A DNA stretch of 64,000 nucleotides from Areca catechu (taxonomy: Eukaryota > Streptophyta > Magnoliopsida > Arecales > Arecaceae), in contig CM038038.1 in assembly GCA_021397845.1 (NCBI GenBank), positions 55,608,748 through 55,672,747 on the forward strand, written 5' to 3'. The notes below the pieces were generated by a model, which searched no databases, was not told the DNA's origin, and saw only the letters and a program-made list of their open reading frames with translations. The position numbers were made by a program, and so were the translations under genes. Positions 44,756 through 55,708 of this stretch are shown here, in pieces (positions within the stretch are counted from its first letter, which is position 1; each line of letters opens with the position of its first letter).

Positions 44756-46183
44756 TGGTGGGGACACCTGAGGCACCAGAATAAGACAAAGGCTTTTTCA
44801 ACCCTCTGTAAATTGATCAATAATTTATGAATCTATCTGTAATAAGGGCTTAGCTCATCTGAGTCCATTTTAGTTGTTATTTCAGTTCTGTACTAGTCAG
44901 CTCATGTTGAGCTAGTTCAGTCCAATGCTAGTTAGCTCATGTTGAGCTAATTTTATTTTTTTGAGTCCTGTCCAAGCATACTGAAGACTCAAGACTATAT
45001 TATACAAGTGAAGACCAAGTCCAACCAGATTGAAGACATGGAAGTTTAGCCCAAGTCCAACCCAGCTTGAAGATTTGAAGACCCCAGGAGAAAAATCAGA
45101 AACCCTGATTCCTTGCAGATGCCCTCCAGATGCCCAGATTCCCTTCCAGATGCCAAAGTATATTCATAAATAAGGGCATCCATGATTCCAGAGGTCCATC
45201 TGCATCCTAGTCCAATGAAATCAAGCCCAGGTGCCAAGCCCAAGCCCCTAAGAAGCAAGATACCAGGGAATATTCCTGCTACCTGGCTACCAGGCCACCC
45301 CAGCTTCCAGAGGCCCAAACCCATGCACCCGGGCCCCTTTGGGCCGGCCTTTTGCTGCTCCTAGAAGCCCAACACGCCCCCTAGGCATCCTTGGAGTCTT
45401 GACCAAGTCAAGAAAAATTTTAGGGATTTTTCTACCTAATATTTCCTTATTTTCTAGCTAGGGTTTGAGAGGGAAAAGGATTCTTATGTAAAGACTTATG
45501 TACCCTTACTTGGAGCCCAAGGTTAAGGGTCTATTTAAGGGACCCTAGCCTCTTGTATGAGGGGAATTTTTGATGAATGAAAACCTTGAGTTCTTCTATT
45601 GAGTGGTGTGATACCCTGCTGTGTGCATAAAGGGGTTTGTGAGAGTTCTTCCCGGTGATTGCAATCATCTTCCTGCTGCCAACAAACCCTCCAGATCCCT
45701 GGACGCCCACTCCAAAAGAAGCCTTCCCTTGCTGTTTTTACTTTGTTTTCTTCTTCCTTTGTGAGCTTTCTAACCCTGACAGGTCGTTTGCAGGTCCCTG
45801 AGTTCCTACGAATCCAACGACTCCAGCCAAGCCTCAATCGGATCACCGAGCAGAAAGCCGGGTATCCGCGGGTCTTTGGCTCGATTTTCCAGGCCGCATC
45901 CGTCGAGGAACGAGAGACCCATTCGCTGCGATCTTCACAGACGTTGTCAGGTACACCCCTCTACCTCCAGTAGTTTTATTGTAGGAGAACTTGCCCTAAC
46001 CGAGGCTTCTCAGCCCCGGCGGTCCTTCTTTGCTACTTTTCTTGGTCCTAATCTGCATGCTGATCTTCAAAAATTCATACAAAATTCCCTACAAATAATT
46101 TTGATCTAAAATTTGGGAATTAATCACCTAACTCAACATGTAAAACATACAAAAAAAATTGCATGCATATTAGTTCCCCATCA
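44756..46183 (+). repeat. CRV2 5' LTR
   Basis: 1428 bp, TGGTGGGGACACC to TAGTTCCCCATCA. Two TAGCTCATGTTGAGCTA-like inverted motifs near 44910-44955. TATA-like CTATTTAAGG at 45531-45540, about 55 bp before GATGAATGAAAACC. Confidence 0.95.
45531..45540 (+). promoter_or_regulatory. TATA-like box of CRV2
   Basis: CTATTTAAGG, at equivalent places in all four chromovirus LTRs of the window (11835-11844 on the minus strand; 50347-50356 in the other CRV2 LTR). Confidence 0.6.
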
Positions 46184-46185
46184 TT

Positions 46186-46197
46186 TGGTATCAGAGC
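46186..46197 (+). promoter_or_regulatory. CRV2 primer binding site
   Basis: TGGTATCAGAGC, exact, two bases after the LTR end. Confidence 0.93.
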
Positions 46198-47115
46198 TTA
46201 GATTAGGGCTTGTTTTCTGTAATTTTCAGTCCGTATATACTCTATCATTTTAATTATTTATCCCTGTTAAAAACTCAAAAAATTCTGAAACTTATTTTCC
46301 TGGATTTATCATAATTCACAGTAATTTTAAAATTTTTTCATATTTTATTATGGCCTGTGAATTTTCTGCGAGCCGAAATAGGGCCTGCAAATTTTCGGCT
46401 CTGTTTTTTTTAGCAAGACAAGTTTGGAAGTTTTAGGGTTTTGTTTAGGAGTTTTTGCATATTTCTTAATTTTAGTATATTTCCAGTATATTAGGCCATG
46501 ATTTGCAAGTTTTCTTCTATTTAAAAAAATACCAAAAAATATATATATATACATATTTTCCAAAAATACCAAAAAAAAAAAAACCTAAACCCTAATTTGC
46601 ATCCTCATCTGCCTGCCATCATTGCATAATTTACTTTTAAGGGCACTCTTGCTATATCAGATGTGGGGAGGATTTGATCACCTCTCCTTAGCCCAAAACC
46701 ATATCCCTTGCATTCAGTCCCAAGCCTTAACCTAAAATTAATTAGACTTAATTTGCCCTAGTGGGCTAGGGACACCAACTGGTCGGGTCCGGGCTAGTGT
46801 TAGATCACTGTGTCAAGTTAACCTGTGTGTGCCTTGTGCTTAGTGTCTAGAACGGTGGTTTAGGGATTCAATCCCGAAGGGCTTGTGTGCTGGTCCGCCT
46901 ACCTGGCCAATCTCTGATTGGTGTCTAGGATTGGCAATCAGGGACCTAACACTCCCCTTACACCTGCCTGGCTGAGTACAGGGTTACTATAGGCTAGTTT
47001 GCCACCCTGATTGAGCATCTAGTTTGGACTTTAGGTCTAGTCAGCTATAGTCGGTCTGATCGAGTCTTGCATGAGCACTAGATCAGGAGTTTCATATCAC
47101 CCACCTCCTTCATAA
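46198..47115 (+). other. CRV2 untranslated leader
   Basis: About 920 bp, colinear with the CRV1 leader. AT-rich near 46240-46580, with a short AT dinucleotide run (46540-46552) and an A run (46571-46583). No coding frame. Confidence 0.75.
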
Positions 47116-48609
47116 ATGTCTGAACCCATGGAAAATTTACAAGCCCAAATAAAAGCCCTAGCTGATCAAATTGCCCAGATAACTATCCAGATGACCCAGT
47201 TAACTCAGTCTCGTATTCAAACCAATGATAGAATTGACCATCGTGCCAATAGGTTTGATCAGTTAAAAGTCTGGGTAGGGACCCCAAGAAAAACCCATGG
47301 GTCACAGTCTGAGCCAGATCCTGACTCCCCTCAACCTAGGAGGACCCCAAACCCTGATCTATACCACGAGGTCGAACCTAGGAGAGCCCCTTATCCTGAC
47401 CCGTACTACAATCCTCAACCTAGGAGGACCCCAAACCCTGATCCATACCTTGAGGCTGAACCTAGGAGAACCTATCGTCATGACCCAATCCCTAAGGTTA
47501 GTCCTAGAAGACTCAATCAGGATTTTATAGACCAGGAAGATAGATCCTATTTACCCTCTCCCTACAAGCCTAGTATACCTACAACCTATAGATCTTATGA
47601 CTCTAGATCCCATGATCATAGATCCTATGCACCCACACCCTATGAGCCTAGTAGACCCAACACCCAATATTCTGACCCATATAGGGAGTCCAACCCTAGG
47701 AGGACCCAATATTCTGACCTATATAGGGAGTCCAACCCTAGGAGAACCCAGTATTCTGACCCATATAGGGAGTCCAATCCTAGGAGGACCCAATATCCTG
47801 ACCCATATAGAGAGCCCAACCTTAGGAGGACCCCATACCTTGATCCATCCTTAGAACCTGATCATAAAGCTGACCCAAAATCATATGACCCCAGTTCCTA
47901 TAATCCCATGACCCATAGATCTGCACCCTTGTCCTATGAGCCTAGAGAACCCATAACCCCTAAGTATCAACCTAGTACTAGTCATGCTTCCCCTAGTCAA
48001 CTTGAACCCCATAGGATTAGTATCCCTAAATATGAACCCAGTAGTGAGCCACTACCCCTTATACAACCTGAACCTACTAGGAGTAGTACCCATAATCAGA
48101 GACCAGAACCTAACCAATTTCTTGCTAGCCGACCTTCTCCAACCATTCCTGAGATTCACAAGGCTTACATTAACGCGAAAGTGTATGAAGCTGATGTGAG
48201 CCTAGTGGATGAGTATGAGGGAGAAGAGGAGACACCTTTAGTAGACCTAGAATTAGCTGACCCAGTAGATGCCCAGGTAGAAACCAACCCAGAGCTAGTT
48301 GACCTTGACCATATCCAACCTAAAGCTATAATGGAAGAACAAATAGAGGAAGAGAACCTAGGTACTGCTACTAGAGCCTTACCTGAGAAAACCATAGAGG
48401 AGAGCCAAATTATAGAGTCTAGTCCTAAAATACAAGAACCAGAAGAATTTATTAAGGACCTGATCTCTTTGAATCAATACCTTCAAGATGAGTCCCCTCC
48501 TATAGTTCCCATTATGGACCTCTTCCCCGAAATTAGTGACCCATCCTTCCATTATGCAAATCCTGTAGATATAGCTCAACCTCATAAGGTTAACCTCATT
48601 AGTATATGA
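47116..48609 (+). CDS. CRV2 gag-derived ORF without capsid core
   Basis: An uninterrupted 497-codon frame from ATG 47116. The N-terminus matches CRV1 gag (MSEPMENLQAQIKAL, NDRIDHRANRFDQL), then come RRTPNPDPYLEAE-like Pro/Arg repeats. CRV1 would next have its capsid core (KLDAPTFDG onwards). CRV2 instead has Tyr/Ser/Pro/Arg-rich sequence with four 14-residue repeats (YSDPYRESNPRRTQ) and more low-complexity Pro/Ser sequence to about residue 345. An acidic C-terminus follows (YEADVSLVDEYEGEEE, resembling the spacer before the CRV1 protease, then many Glu/Asp/Pro residues). No zinc knuckle, protease or membrane segment. Intact while neighbouring pol frames are broken. Function unknown; it may bind CRV1-type gag through the shared N-terminus. 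Confidence 0.85.
   Translation: MSEPMENLQAQIKALADQIAQITIQMTQLTQSRIQTNDRIDHRANRFDQLKVWVGTPRKTHGSQSEPDPDSPQPRRTPNPDLYHEVEPRRAPYPDPYYNPQPRRTPNPDPYLEAEPRRTYRHDPIPKVSPRRLNQDFIDQEDRSYLPSPYKPSIPTTYRSYDSRSHDHRSYAPTPYEPSRPNTQYSDPYRESNPRRTQYSDLYRESNPRRTQYSDPYRESNPRRTQYPDPYREPNLRRTPYLDPSLEPDHKADPKSYDPSSYNPMTHRSAPLSYEPREPITPKYQPSTSHASPSQLEPHRISIPKYEPSSEPLPLIQPEPTRSSTHNQRPEPNQFLASRPSPTIPEIHKAYINAKVYEADVSLVDEYEGEEETPLVDLELADPVDAQVETNPELVDLDHIQPKAIMEEQIEEENLGTATRALPEKTIEESQIIESSPKIQEPEEFIKDLISLNQYLQDESPPIVPIMDLFPEISDPSFHYANPVDIAQPHKVNLISI
47665..47832 (+). repeat. Four 42-bp in-frame repeats in the CRV2 ORF
   Basis: Units start at 47665, 47707, 47749 and 47791, exactly 42 bp apart, each encoding a variant of YSDPYRESNPRRTQ. 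The last unit is more diverged (YPDPYREPNLRRTP). The multiple of three keeps the frame open. Confidence 0.95.
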
Positions 48610-49050
48610 TTAGTTCCTGACACCCCGTCTTTTATCCTACTTTATCCAACTAACCATGAACCTTTTTCTCTACCTTACCAAACTAATTCTGAACCCACTT
48701 CCTATTTTCTGCCCTTTCCTGACACCTCCAGCATTTCTAGGATCATTAGATTGCATTTAGCTGAGATTAGCATACTGCATGCATTCATCACGCATGTTAG
48801 GTTTGCATCTTACTTCTGGCATACTCTTTGGAATTTGCTAGGAGTTCACTGTAAATTTTCATGTGCATGTCAAGCTAGGATCAAACCTAGAGAACCTATA
48901 ATCTATTAGGTTTAGATCCAAAGAGTTCAATAAAATTTCCTTCGATAGGAATGCATAGTCGAGTCTGTTAGGTATCAGTATGAGTCCTTTGCATCATTTG
49001 TCTGCATGTGCCTAGCATGTTCACCACCTGCACTAATCTTAAAACAACTG
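48610..49050 (+). other. CRV2 spacer between ORF and integrase tail
   Basis: About 440 bp with no frame recognised. It lies where CRV1 carries protease, RT, RNase H and integrase core. It reads partly like a continuation of the ORF's Pro/Ser-rich style (ATTAGTTCCTGACACCCCG) but with stops. Confidence 0.5.
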
Positions 49051-49585
49051 GCTAATTCCCGAAGAAGGGTCAAAGAATTTGATGTAGTGGATTTTATCTT
49101 GGTTAGGCTTAGGCCTAAAAGAAGCTTCATGCTCGCAGAGCCGGACCTTTTAAAGTGATAGAGAAGGTTGGATCAAATGCCTAGGTGTTAGACTTGCCTT
49201 CGGATTTGGGCATTAGTTCTACCTTCAATATTACAGACCTGGTTGAGTATAGGGAACCGGCAGCGCTACCTAGTGAGGCCTTTGGACCTATTCCTTTTCA
49301 TTGTGAGTGACCCTAACCTAGAGTGTCCACAAACAAATTTGGCCTGAGAGAGGAGAACGGATCGAGCGTATCCTGGACAATCAAGCCATCACGACCCAGG
49401 GCCATGACTATCAATGCTTCCTGGTCCGATGGCAAGGCTGGCCAGAGTCGGACGATTCGTGGATTTCTCGAGAGGACTTGCAACTCCTCAACCCAGACCT
49501 TCTCGAGAGATATGTGAGCCAGTCTAACCTTCACTCGACAGGGTCGAGTTCCTCCCACCCCGGGAGAATTGGTGGGGACACCTGA
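49051..49585 (+). pseudogene. CRV2 integrase C-terminus and chromodomain
   Basis: Begins with a broken match to the CRV1 integrase tail (NSRRRVKEFDV, then VLDLPSDLGISSTFNITDLV). From 49340 a frame is open through the chromodomain (ERGERIERILDNQ, CFLVRWQGWPESDDSW, LERYVSQSNLHSTGS) to a TGA at 49583-49585, 16 bp inside the 3' LTR, as in CRV1. The aromatic and acidic positions of the chromodomain are kept (W of WQGWPESDDSW). There is no start codon and no catalytic core. It could only be translated as part of a larger product. Confidence 0.88.
49557..49569 (+). promoter_or_regulatory. CRV2 polypurine tract
   Basis: CACCCCGGGAGAAT directly before the 3' LTR, the same as in CRV1. Confidence 0.65.
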
Positions 49586-51003
49586 GGCACCAGAATAAGA
49601 CAGAGGCTTTTTCAACCCTCTGTAAATTGATCAATAATTTATGAATCTATCTGTAATAAGGGCTTAGCTCATCTGAGTCCATTTTAGTTGTTATTTCAGT
49701 TCTGTACTAGTCAGCTCATGTTGAGCTAGTTCAGTCCAATGCTAGTTAGCTCATGTTGAGCTAATTTTATTTTTTTTGAGTCCTGTCCAAGCATACTGAA
49801 GACTCAAGACTATATTATACAAGTGAAGACCAAGTCCAACCAGATTGAAGACATGGAAGTTTAGCCCAAGTCCAACCCATCTTGAAGATTTGAAGACCCC
49901 AGGAGAAAAATCAGAAACCCTGATTCCTTGCAGATGCCCTCCAGATGCCCAGATTCCCTTCCAGATGCCAAAGTATATTCATAAATAAGGGCATCCATGA
50001 TTCCAGAGGTCCATCTGCATCCTAGTCCAATGAAATCAAGCCCAGGTGCCAAGCCCAAGCCCCTAAGAAGCAAGATACCAGGGAATATTCCTGCTACCTG
50101 GCTACCAGGCCACCCCAGCTTCCAGAGGCCCAAACCCATGCACCCGGGCCCCTTTGGGCCGGCCTTTTGCTGCTCCTAGAAGCCCAACACGCCCCCCTAG
50201 GCGTCCTTGGAGTCTTGACCAAGTCAAGAAAAATTTTAGGGATTTTTCTACCTAATATTTCCTTATTTTCTAGCTAGGGTTTGAGAGGGAAAAGGATTCT
50301 TATGTAAAGACTTATGTACCCTTACTTGGAGCCCAAGGTTAAGGGTCTATTTAAGGGACCCTAGCCTCTTGTATGAGGGGAATTTTTGATGAATGAAAAC
50401 CTTGAGTTCTTCTATTGAGTGGTGTGATACCCTGCTGTGTGCATAAAGGGGTTTGTGAGAGTTCTTCTTCCCGGTGATTGCAATCATCTTCCTGCTGCCA
50501 ACAAACCCTCCAGATCCCTGGACACCCACTCCAAAAGAAGCCTTCCCTTGCTGTTTTTACTTTGTTTTCTTGTTCCTTTGTGAGCTTTCTAACCCCTGAC
50601 AGGTTGTTTGCAGGTCCCTGAGTTCCTACGAATCCAACGACTCCAGCCAAGCCTCAATCGGATCACCGAGCAGAAAGCCGGGTATCCGCGGGTCTTTGGC
50701 TCGGTTTTCCAGGCCGCATCCGTCGAGGAACGAGAGACCCCTTTGCTGCGATCTTCACAGACGTTGTCAGGTACACCCCTCTACCTCCAGTAGTTTTATT
50801 GTAGGAGAACTTGCCCTAACCGAGGCTTCTCAGCCCCGGCGGTCCTTCTTTGCTACTTTTCTTGGTCCTAATCTGCATGCTGATCTTCAAAAATTCATAC
50901 AAAATTCCCTACAAATAATTTTGACCTGAAATTTGGGAATTAATCACCTAACTCAACATGTAAAACATACAAAAAAAATTGCATGCATATTAGTTCCCCA
51001 TCA
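49570..51003 (+). repeat. CRV2 3' LTR
   Basis: 1434 bp, near-identical to 44756-46183; differences seen include CCCAGCTTG versus CCCATCTTG and one extra C in ACGCCCCCCTAGG. Followed by GGAAC (51004-51008). Confidence 0.95.
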
Positions 51004-51008
51004 GGAAC

Positions 51009-52314
51009 TTATAAACCAGCACCCAAACCTGTGTAACTCTTCTCTTGGTTTCTCAAAACTTGGAGCACCATACAAAACCCTACACTTTAATTAGGTTATC
51101 ATAAAATGAATCATCACTCTATGTATTCAGATTTTTGGTGAGACCTTGGTTTCTTAGCTAGAGCTATTATATCATCACTACTATAATATAGTATTATGAC
51201 ATCTAATGATATGACACTCAATTCTATAATAATCTATGAATCAGAATATATTCTTGCACCTTTAAAGATGATGATTTAGTCAGCCTTCCTGGTCAAACCT
51301 ATAATGATCCATTCCAAACCATCATTGTTTGAAAATACATCATATGTATCCTTATTCCCTCTATTCTCTCTCTAAAAATCTAAAACATATCTTTGGTACT
51401 ACTCAAGTATTAAAGAATATTATCATATTTATTCAACAGTCATAGCCTAGATTCTACTGATATTCACTTGTGATATTCATAGTAAAATTAGATTATGTAC
51501 AAAGCAAAGTTTATATAAGGTTTCTTATAGCCAAAGCTCAAAAGGATCTAACCCATAAAAAAATATTTTCAAATATATTGGGATACATTTTATAGATTAA
51601 TTCCATGCTTAGGAGTCAAATCTCTAATTAAATTTTCAGGCTAATCATCTTTAGCATTTCCTTAATGTACAATTTTATGATAGGTGTAGCATCCTCCTTG
51701 GTCTAACTCATAGATCTACATTTCAAATATAGGATACTTTTCAATAGGTCTTCATTGGAGAATTACCTAGATAATCATAACTTAACCTAAATTAGTATAG
51801 GAATCTTATTCCTAATAGAAGAATATTATGCTCGTACAATACAAGGAATTAAATATTCCCACTAATCTTTTATAAACATGCGTTCATCTTCTCATTATTG
51901 GCTGAATTAAATAATTTGATCATGTTATAAAAATGAGAATTCCAATTCTGAACTCTTTTCTTCAACCTACTTACATAGTTTTTTTGTAGCTTAGACCTTA
52001 TGATCCCATCACATATATCAATATGATTTTATCATGGTTAACTGCAATAGAAATTAGTATAGATTTTAGTATGGTTAAAGTAAAAAGGTATTCATAGTCA
52101 ATGCTAACTATAACCTTTCACTTAAACCTTACCATATAGATCTCTATCTATTTTCTTTTATAGATACATTGCATCCATTAGGTACTATACCTTTAGGTCG
52201 ATCCATCAAGGTCCATACCAAGTTAAAGCACATCAAGTCTAACTTCATGAGATTCAACTATTTTTTAGAATCGATGTGTTACACCACATCGTTGTAGATT
52301 TTTGAGATCATCTC
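51009..52314 (-). pseudogene. COP6, very old copia RT/RNase H fossil
   Basis: No open frame is left, but the DNA is colinear on the minus strand with the copia RT/RNase H at 16124-17700. Matches in order include GAGACCTTGGTTTCTTAGC, a CACTCAATTCTATAAT-like stretch, ATATCTTTGGTACTACTCAA, AGCATCCTCCTTGGTC and, near 52200, GGTCGATCCATCAAGGTCCA. AT content is raised throughout, consistent with long decay. It is the DNA into which CRV2 was inserted (left flank 44315-44755). Confidence 0.75.
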
Positions 52315-52601
52315 TGTTGGCTCTCCTAGTGATTTTGATCAATAACAAAACATTGAGTACATATTGTATACTGAAGTTTATTCTCAGCTATGAGTTTTCA
52401 GGAAGCAAGCACCTCAAATTCTCAAAAGTTTAAGTATCATGGCATGCCATGACACGGAGCATTTTTCATAATTTAGGACATCCTCTTCATGCAAAAAGGG
52501 CTTTTACATGTTCAATTATTGATTGTTTATGTTCCATTTTAGTTTCAAAATTCATGCTTGTGTTTTTGGCTTAATTTGCACTTGATTATAAATTTTTCAA
52601 A

Positions 52602-52935
52602 GTCAAGTGTCGATACCTGGGAAGTCAAGTGTCGACACTTCAGCATTTGGCATGCAGAAAAATCTCTTTGCACACCAAGTGTCGACACCCAGAACTCAAG
52701 TGTCGACACCTGCAATTCAAGTGTCGATACTTAGGTTTCCAAGTGTCAACTCAAGGCTTGAGATTTTTGAAAATACAGAACTTTACCAATATAGGATTTT
52801 TGTGTCAAGTGTCGACAACTGTGCATCAATTGTCGACACTTGAAAGTTCAAGTGTCGACACCTAGAAATCAAGTATCGACACCTGACAGCCAAGTGTCAA
52901 CACCTGACAGCTAAGTGTCGACACTTGAAGTCTGA
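52602..52935. repeat. GTGTCGACAC cluster in the SIR4 5' LTR
   Basis: About a dozen copies, most in the complete form CAAGTGTCGACACCTG or AAGTGTCGACACTTGA. The 10-bp core GTGTCGACAC is a perfect palindrome with a CpG at its centre. The same order of copies is seen in the 3' LTR. Confidence 0.92.
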
Positions 52936-53374
52936 CAGCCCTAACGGATCTATTTTTCTGACTTGCAAAAATCACTTTTCAAGCTCCTAATGGCTAGATT
53001 CAAGGCTCCAATGATCACAACCCATTTTTTGGAAGTTTTTAGGTGTATTTAAGCTTCACCAACTTCATTCTAAAAAAATAGAAGTGTATTGAAGTCCATT
53101 GAAAGCCAAAAAGTCAAGATTCTCTCAAGAACTTCACTTCAAGAGCCATTTAAAGTTTGATTCCCTAAAAAAGCTTACAAGCTCATCCTTACATCATTCC
53201 AAAAGAAGAGTTTGAAGGATTTTCTAAGGAGGAGACAAAACAAAGCATCAACTTGAGCTTCAAAGCTTCTATTCTACTCTTGAAGACAGTTTATCTTATT
53301 TTTGAAATTATATATCTGATTTTATCTTGTGATTTGACCTTGCTTTTAAGGGTGTCTTAAAAGAAGGTTGTTGT

Positions 53375-53600
53375 GGTTTGTTGGTAAGCCAAAGGGACAA
53401 AACCAACTAGGATTAACTTGTGAGCCCGAAGATAAAATAAGTGTAAAGGTTTGTCGGTAAGCCAAAGGTACAAAACCAACTAGGGTTAACTTGTGAGCCC
53501 GAAGACTAAACAAGTATAAAGGTTTGTTGGTAAGCCAAAGGGACAAAACCAACTAGGGTTAACTTGTGAGCCCGAAGACAAAACAAGTGTAAAGGTTTGT
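53375..53600. repeat. 73-bp tandem repeats in the SIR4 5' LTR
   Basis: Units begin GGTTTGTTGGTAAGCCAAAG at 53375, 53448, 53521 and 53594, each 73 bp apart, with a shared ACTTGTGAGCCCGAAGA. The fourth unit is partial. SIR1 and SIR2 have looser GGTTAGCC/GTGAGCC repeats at the same LTR position. Confidence 0.93.
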
Positions 53601-53949
53601 TGATGAGCCTAGGTGATAAAACCAACATAGGTTTTGACTTGTAAGCCTTTTAAAAAATAAGTCGACTGTAATCTTGATTGGATTATAGTGGAATTCCCAA
53701 GGGTGGCTTAGGGGAGTGGATGTAGGTGCTAGGTTTGCACCGAACCACTATAAACTTTGTGTTTGTGTGTGATTGCCTTCTCTCTTTCTTGCTCTTTGTT
53801 TATGGCAATTCACTTACTGCTTTTCGCTGCATTCAATCTAGTGCATTGAATTTATTACTCACAAACACCACTAGACCTTTACATTACTGCTTTAAATTTT
53901 AAAAGACCCAATTCACCCCCCCTCTTGGACTCCATTTCTGGGCAACAAG

Positions 53950-53961
53950 TGGTATCAGAGC
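53950..53961 (+). promoter_or_regulatory. SIR4 primer binding site
   Basis: TGGTATCAGAGC, exact, two bases after the LTR end. Confidence 0.93.
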
Positions 53962-54004
53962 ACCGGTACTCTCTTGTAGGTCCAAGGATCTTGAGTAAAA
54001 GATC

Positions 54005-55680
54005 ATGGCAGCCCCAATAGGAATGGGTGTTGTTGAAGGTCAAGCTTCAAACCGTCCCCCACTTTTTAATTGCATAAATTATACGTATTGAAAAACATGC
54101 ATGCGCATATTCATTCAAGCTATTGATTATAATCTTTGGAGGATAATTGTAAAAGGTCCTCATCAGCCTACTATATTGGTTAATGGCATTCTCACTCCAA
54201 AAATAGAAGATGATTCGGATGAGAACGATATTAAGCAAATAGAGCTTAATGCTAAGGCTATAAATTTGTTGTTTTGCTCTCTTGATCCAAATGAATTCAA
54301 TAGAATATCTAATTATCTCTCCGCCAAGGAGATTTGGGATACACTTGAGGTTACCCATGAGGGTACACACCAAGTAAAAATAACTAAGGTCAACATGCTC
54401 ATTCATACGTACGAAATGTTTAGAATGGAACCTACTGAGTCTATTAGTGAGATGTGTACTAGGTTCACAAATATTGTGAATGGCATGAGAAGCCTAAGAA
54501 AAGTTGTTTCTAATGGTGAACTTGTAAACAAACTTCTCAGGTCTCTACCGGCTTCTTGGGATGCAAAGGTGACTGCTATTGAAGAAGCCAAGGATGTCAA
54601 CACTCTTCCACTTGAACAATGGTTGGGCTCACTGATGACTTATGAGCTTTCTCTCAAACAAAAGAATGTGGAAGTCGACAAAAAAAAGAAAGTAATCACT
54701 TTCAAATCCACTGCAAGAGAAGAATCAAGCATTGACTCTGAAGAAGATGATGAAGAAGATGAGACAGCTCTAATGGCAAGGAAATTCAGAAGGTTCATGA
54801 GGAAGAAAAAGTTTAACTTCAAGAAGAAACCCCTGAAAGGTGAGACAAGTAAAGAGAAAGACAAGGAGAAAGATAAGGAGCAACCCACTTGCTTTGAATG
54901 CAAGAAACCGGGTCATTTTAAGGTGGACTGCCCCTTACTCAAGAAAAGTAGAAGAAAATTAAGAAAGAAGGCCATGATGGTAACTTGGAGTGACAGCGAG
55001 GACTCCAGCTCTGAGGAAGAATAGCAGGAGGTTGCAAACTTCTATCTAATGGTGGATAATGATGAGGTACAATCTAAAACTGAGAATGAATTACATTTGA
55101 TGAACTTCATGAAGTTTTTGATGAATTAGTTATAGAATTTTGAAAACTAAAGTCAAAACATAAAGATTTGAAAAAGCAAAATTTGGATTTAGCCAAAACA
55201 AATGATAAGTTTTCTAATGAAAATGACTGCCTACTTCTTCAAAATAAAAAATTAAATGATAAAATTTCTGTTCTTGAAAAGGAAAAAGAAGTTTTAAAAA
55301 GAAAAGTCTTTCAGTTTCAAATGAAAATCTTTCAAAATAAAATAAAAAAACTTTGGATGAAAACAAAAATATAAAGAAGAAATTTTAAAGTTAAAATCTT
55401 TTGTAGATAAACTTACATACAGTTCTAAAAAATTAAACATGCTTTTGAATAATCAAAGGGCTGTTTTTGATAGAGCTGGTTTAGGGTTTAAAACTCAGAA
55501 GAAATAAAAACTTTTCAAAAATTTCTTTGTGCCTGCATCTTCATCTATTACTTGTTATGCATGTGGTACTATAGGGCATAAATCTTATATGTGCAATAAA
55601 AGAAGATTGAGTAACATTAAGAAAGTTTGGGTTCCAAAAGGAACCAATGCCACTAACCTAAAAGGATCCAAGATGACTTG
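54005..55680 (+). pseudogene. SIR4 gag
   Basis: Start at ATG 54005 (MAAPIGMGVVEGQASNRPPL). In-frame TGA at 54089-54091 after NYTY, shared with SIR1 and SIR2. Open again from 54101 (MRIFIQAIDYNLWRIIVKGP) for 307 codons: capsid (AKEIWDTLEVTHEGT, MCTRFTNIVNGMRSLRK, SLPASWDAKVTAIEEAKDV), a basic Lys-rich region, an intact CCHC knuckle CFECKKPGHFKVDC and acidic SDSEDSSSEEE, with stop at 55022. Beyond lie a coiled coil (55168-55374) and a second, altered knuckle CYACGTIGHKSYMC followed by KVWVPKGTNATNLKGSK. Gag shapes the particle and binds RNA. Confidence 0.93.
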
Positions 55681-55708
55681 GGTACCTAAAGTCTCCACTT
55701 GATTTTTA

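Larger units (their letters stand above)
44756..51003 (+). mobile_element. CRV2, non-autonomous chromovirus relative
   Basis: 6248 bp, plus strand, with LTRs 44756-46183 and 49570-51003 and target duplication GGAAC at 44751-44755 and 51004-51008. LTR ends, primer site, polypurine tract and leader match CRV1, but protease, RT, RNase H and most of the integrase are absent. It keeps a 497-codon gag-derived ORF and the integrase tail with chromodomain. LTRs are nearly identical to each other, so it moved recently, presumably with enzymes from a CRV1-like partner. Confidence 0.94.
52315..53947 (+). repeat. SIR4 5' LTR
   Basis: 1633 bp, TGTTGGCTCTCCTAGTGATT to TCTGGGCAACA. It contains a GTGTCGACAC cluster (52602-52935), a TATA-like TATTTAAG near 53046, and three to four 73-bp tandem units (53375-53600). 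A C run precedes the end. Confidence 0.92.

Noticed and set aside
44751..46100. Frames of 60-104 codons inside chromovirus LTRs
   Set aside because: They are found in all four LTRs with frameshifts, have Pro/Ser-rich translations typical of LTR DNA, and show no domain.
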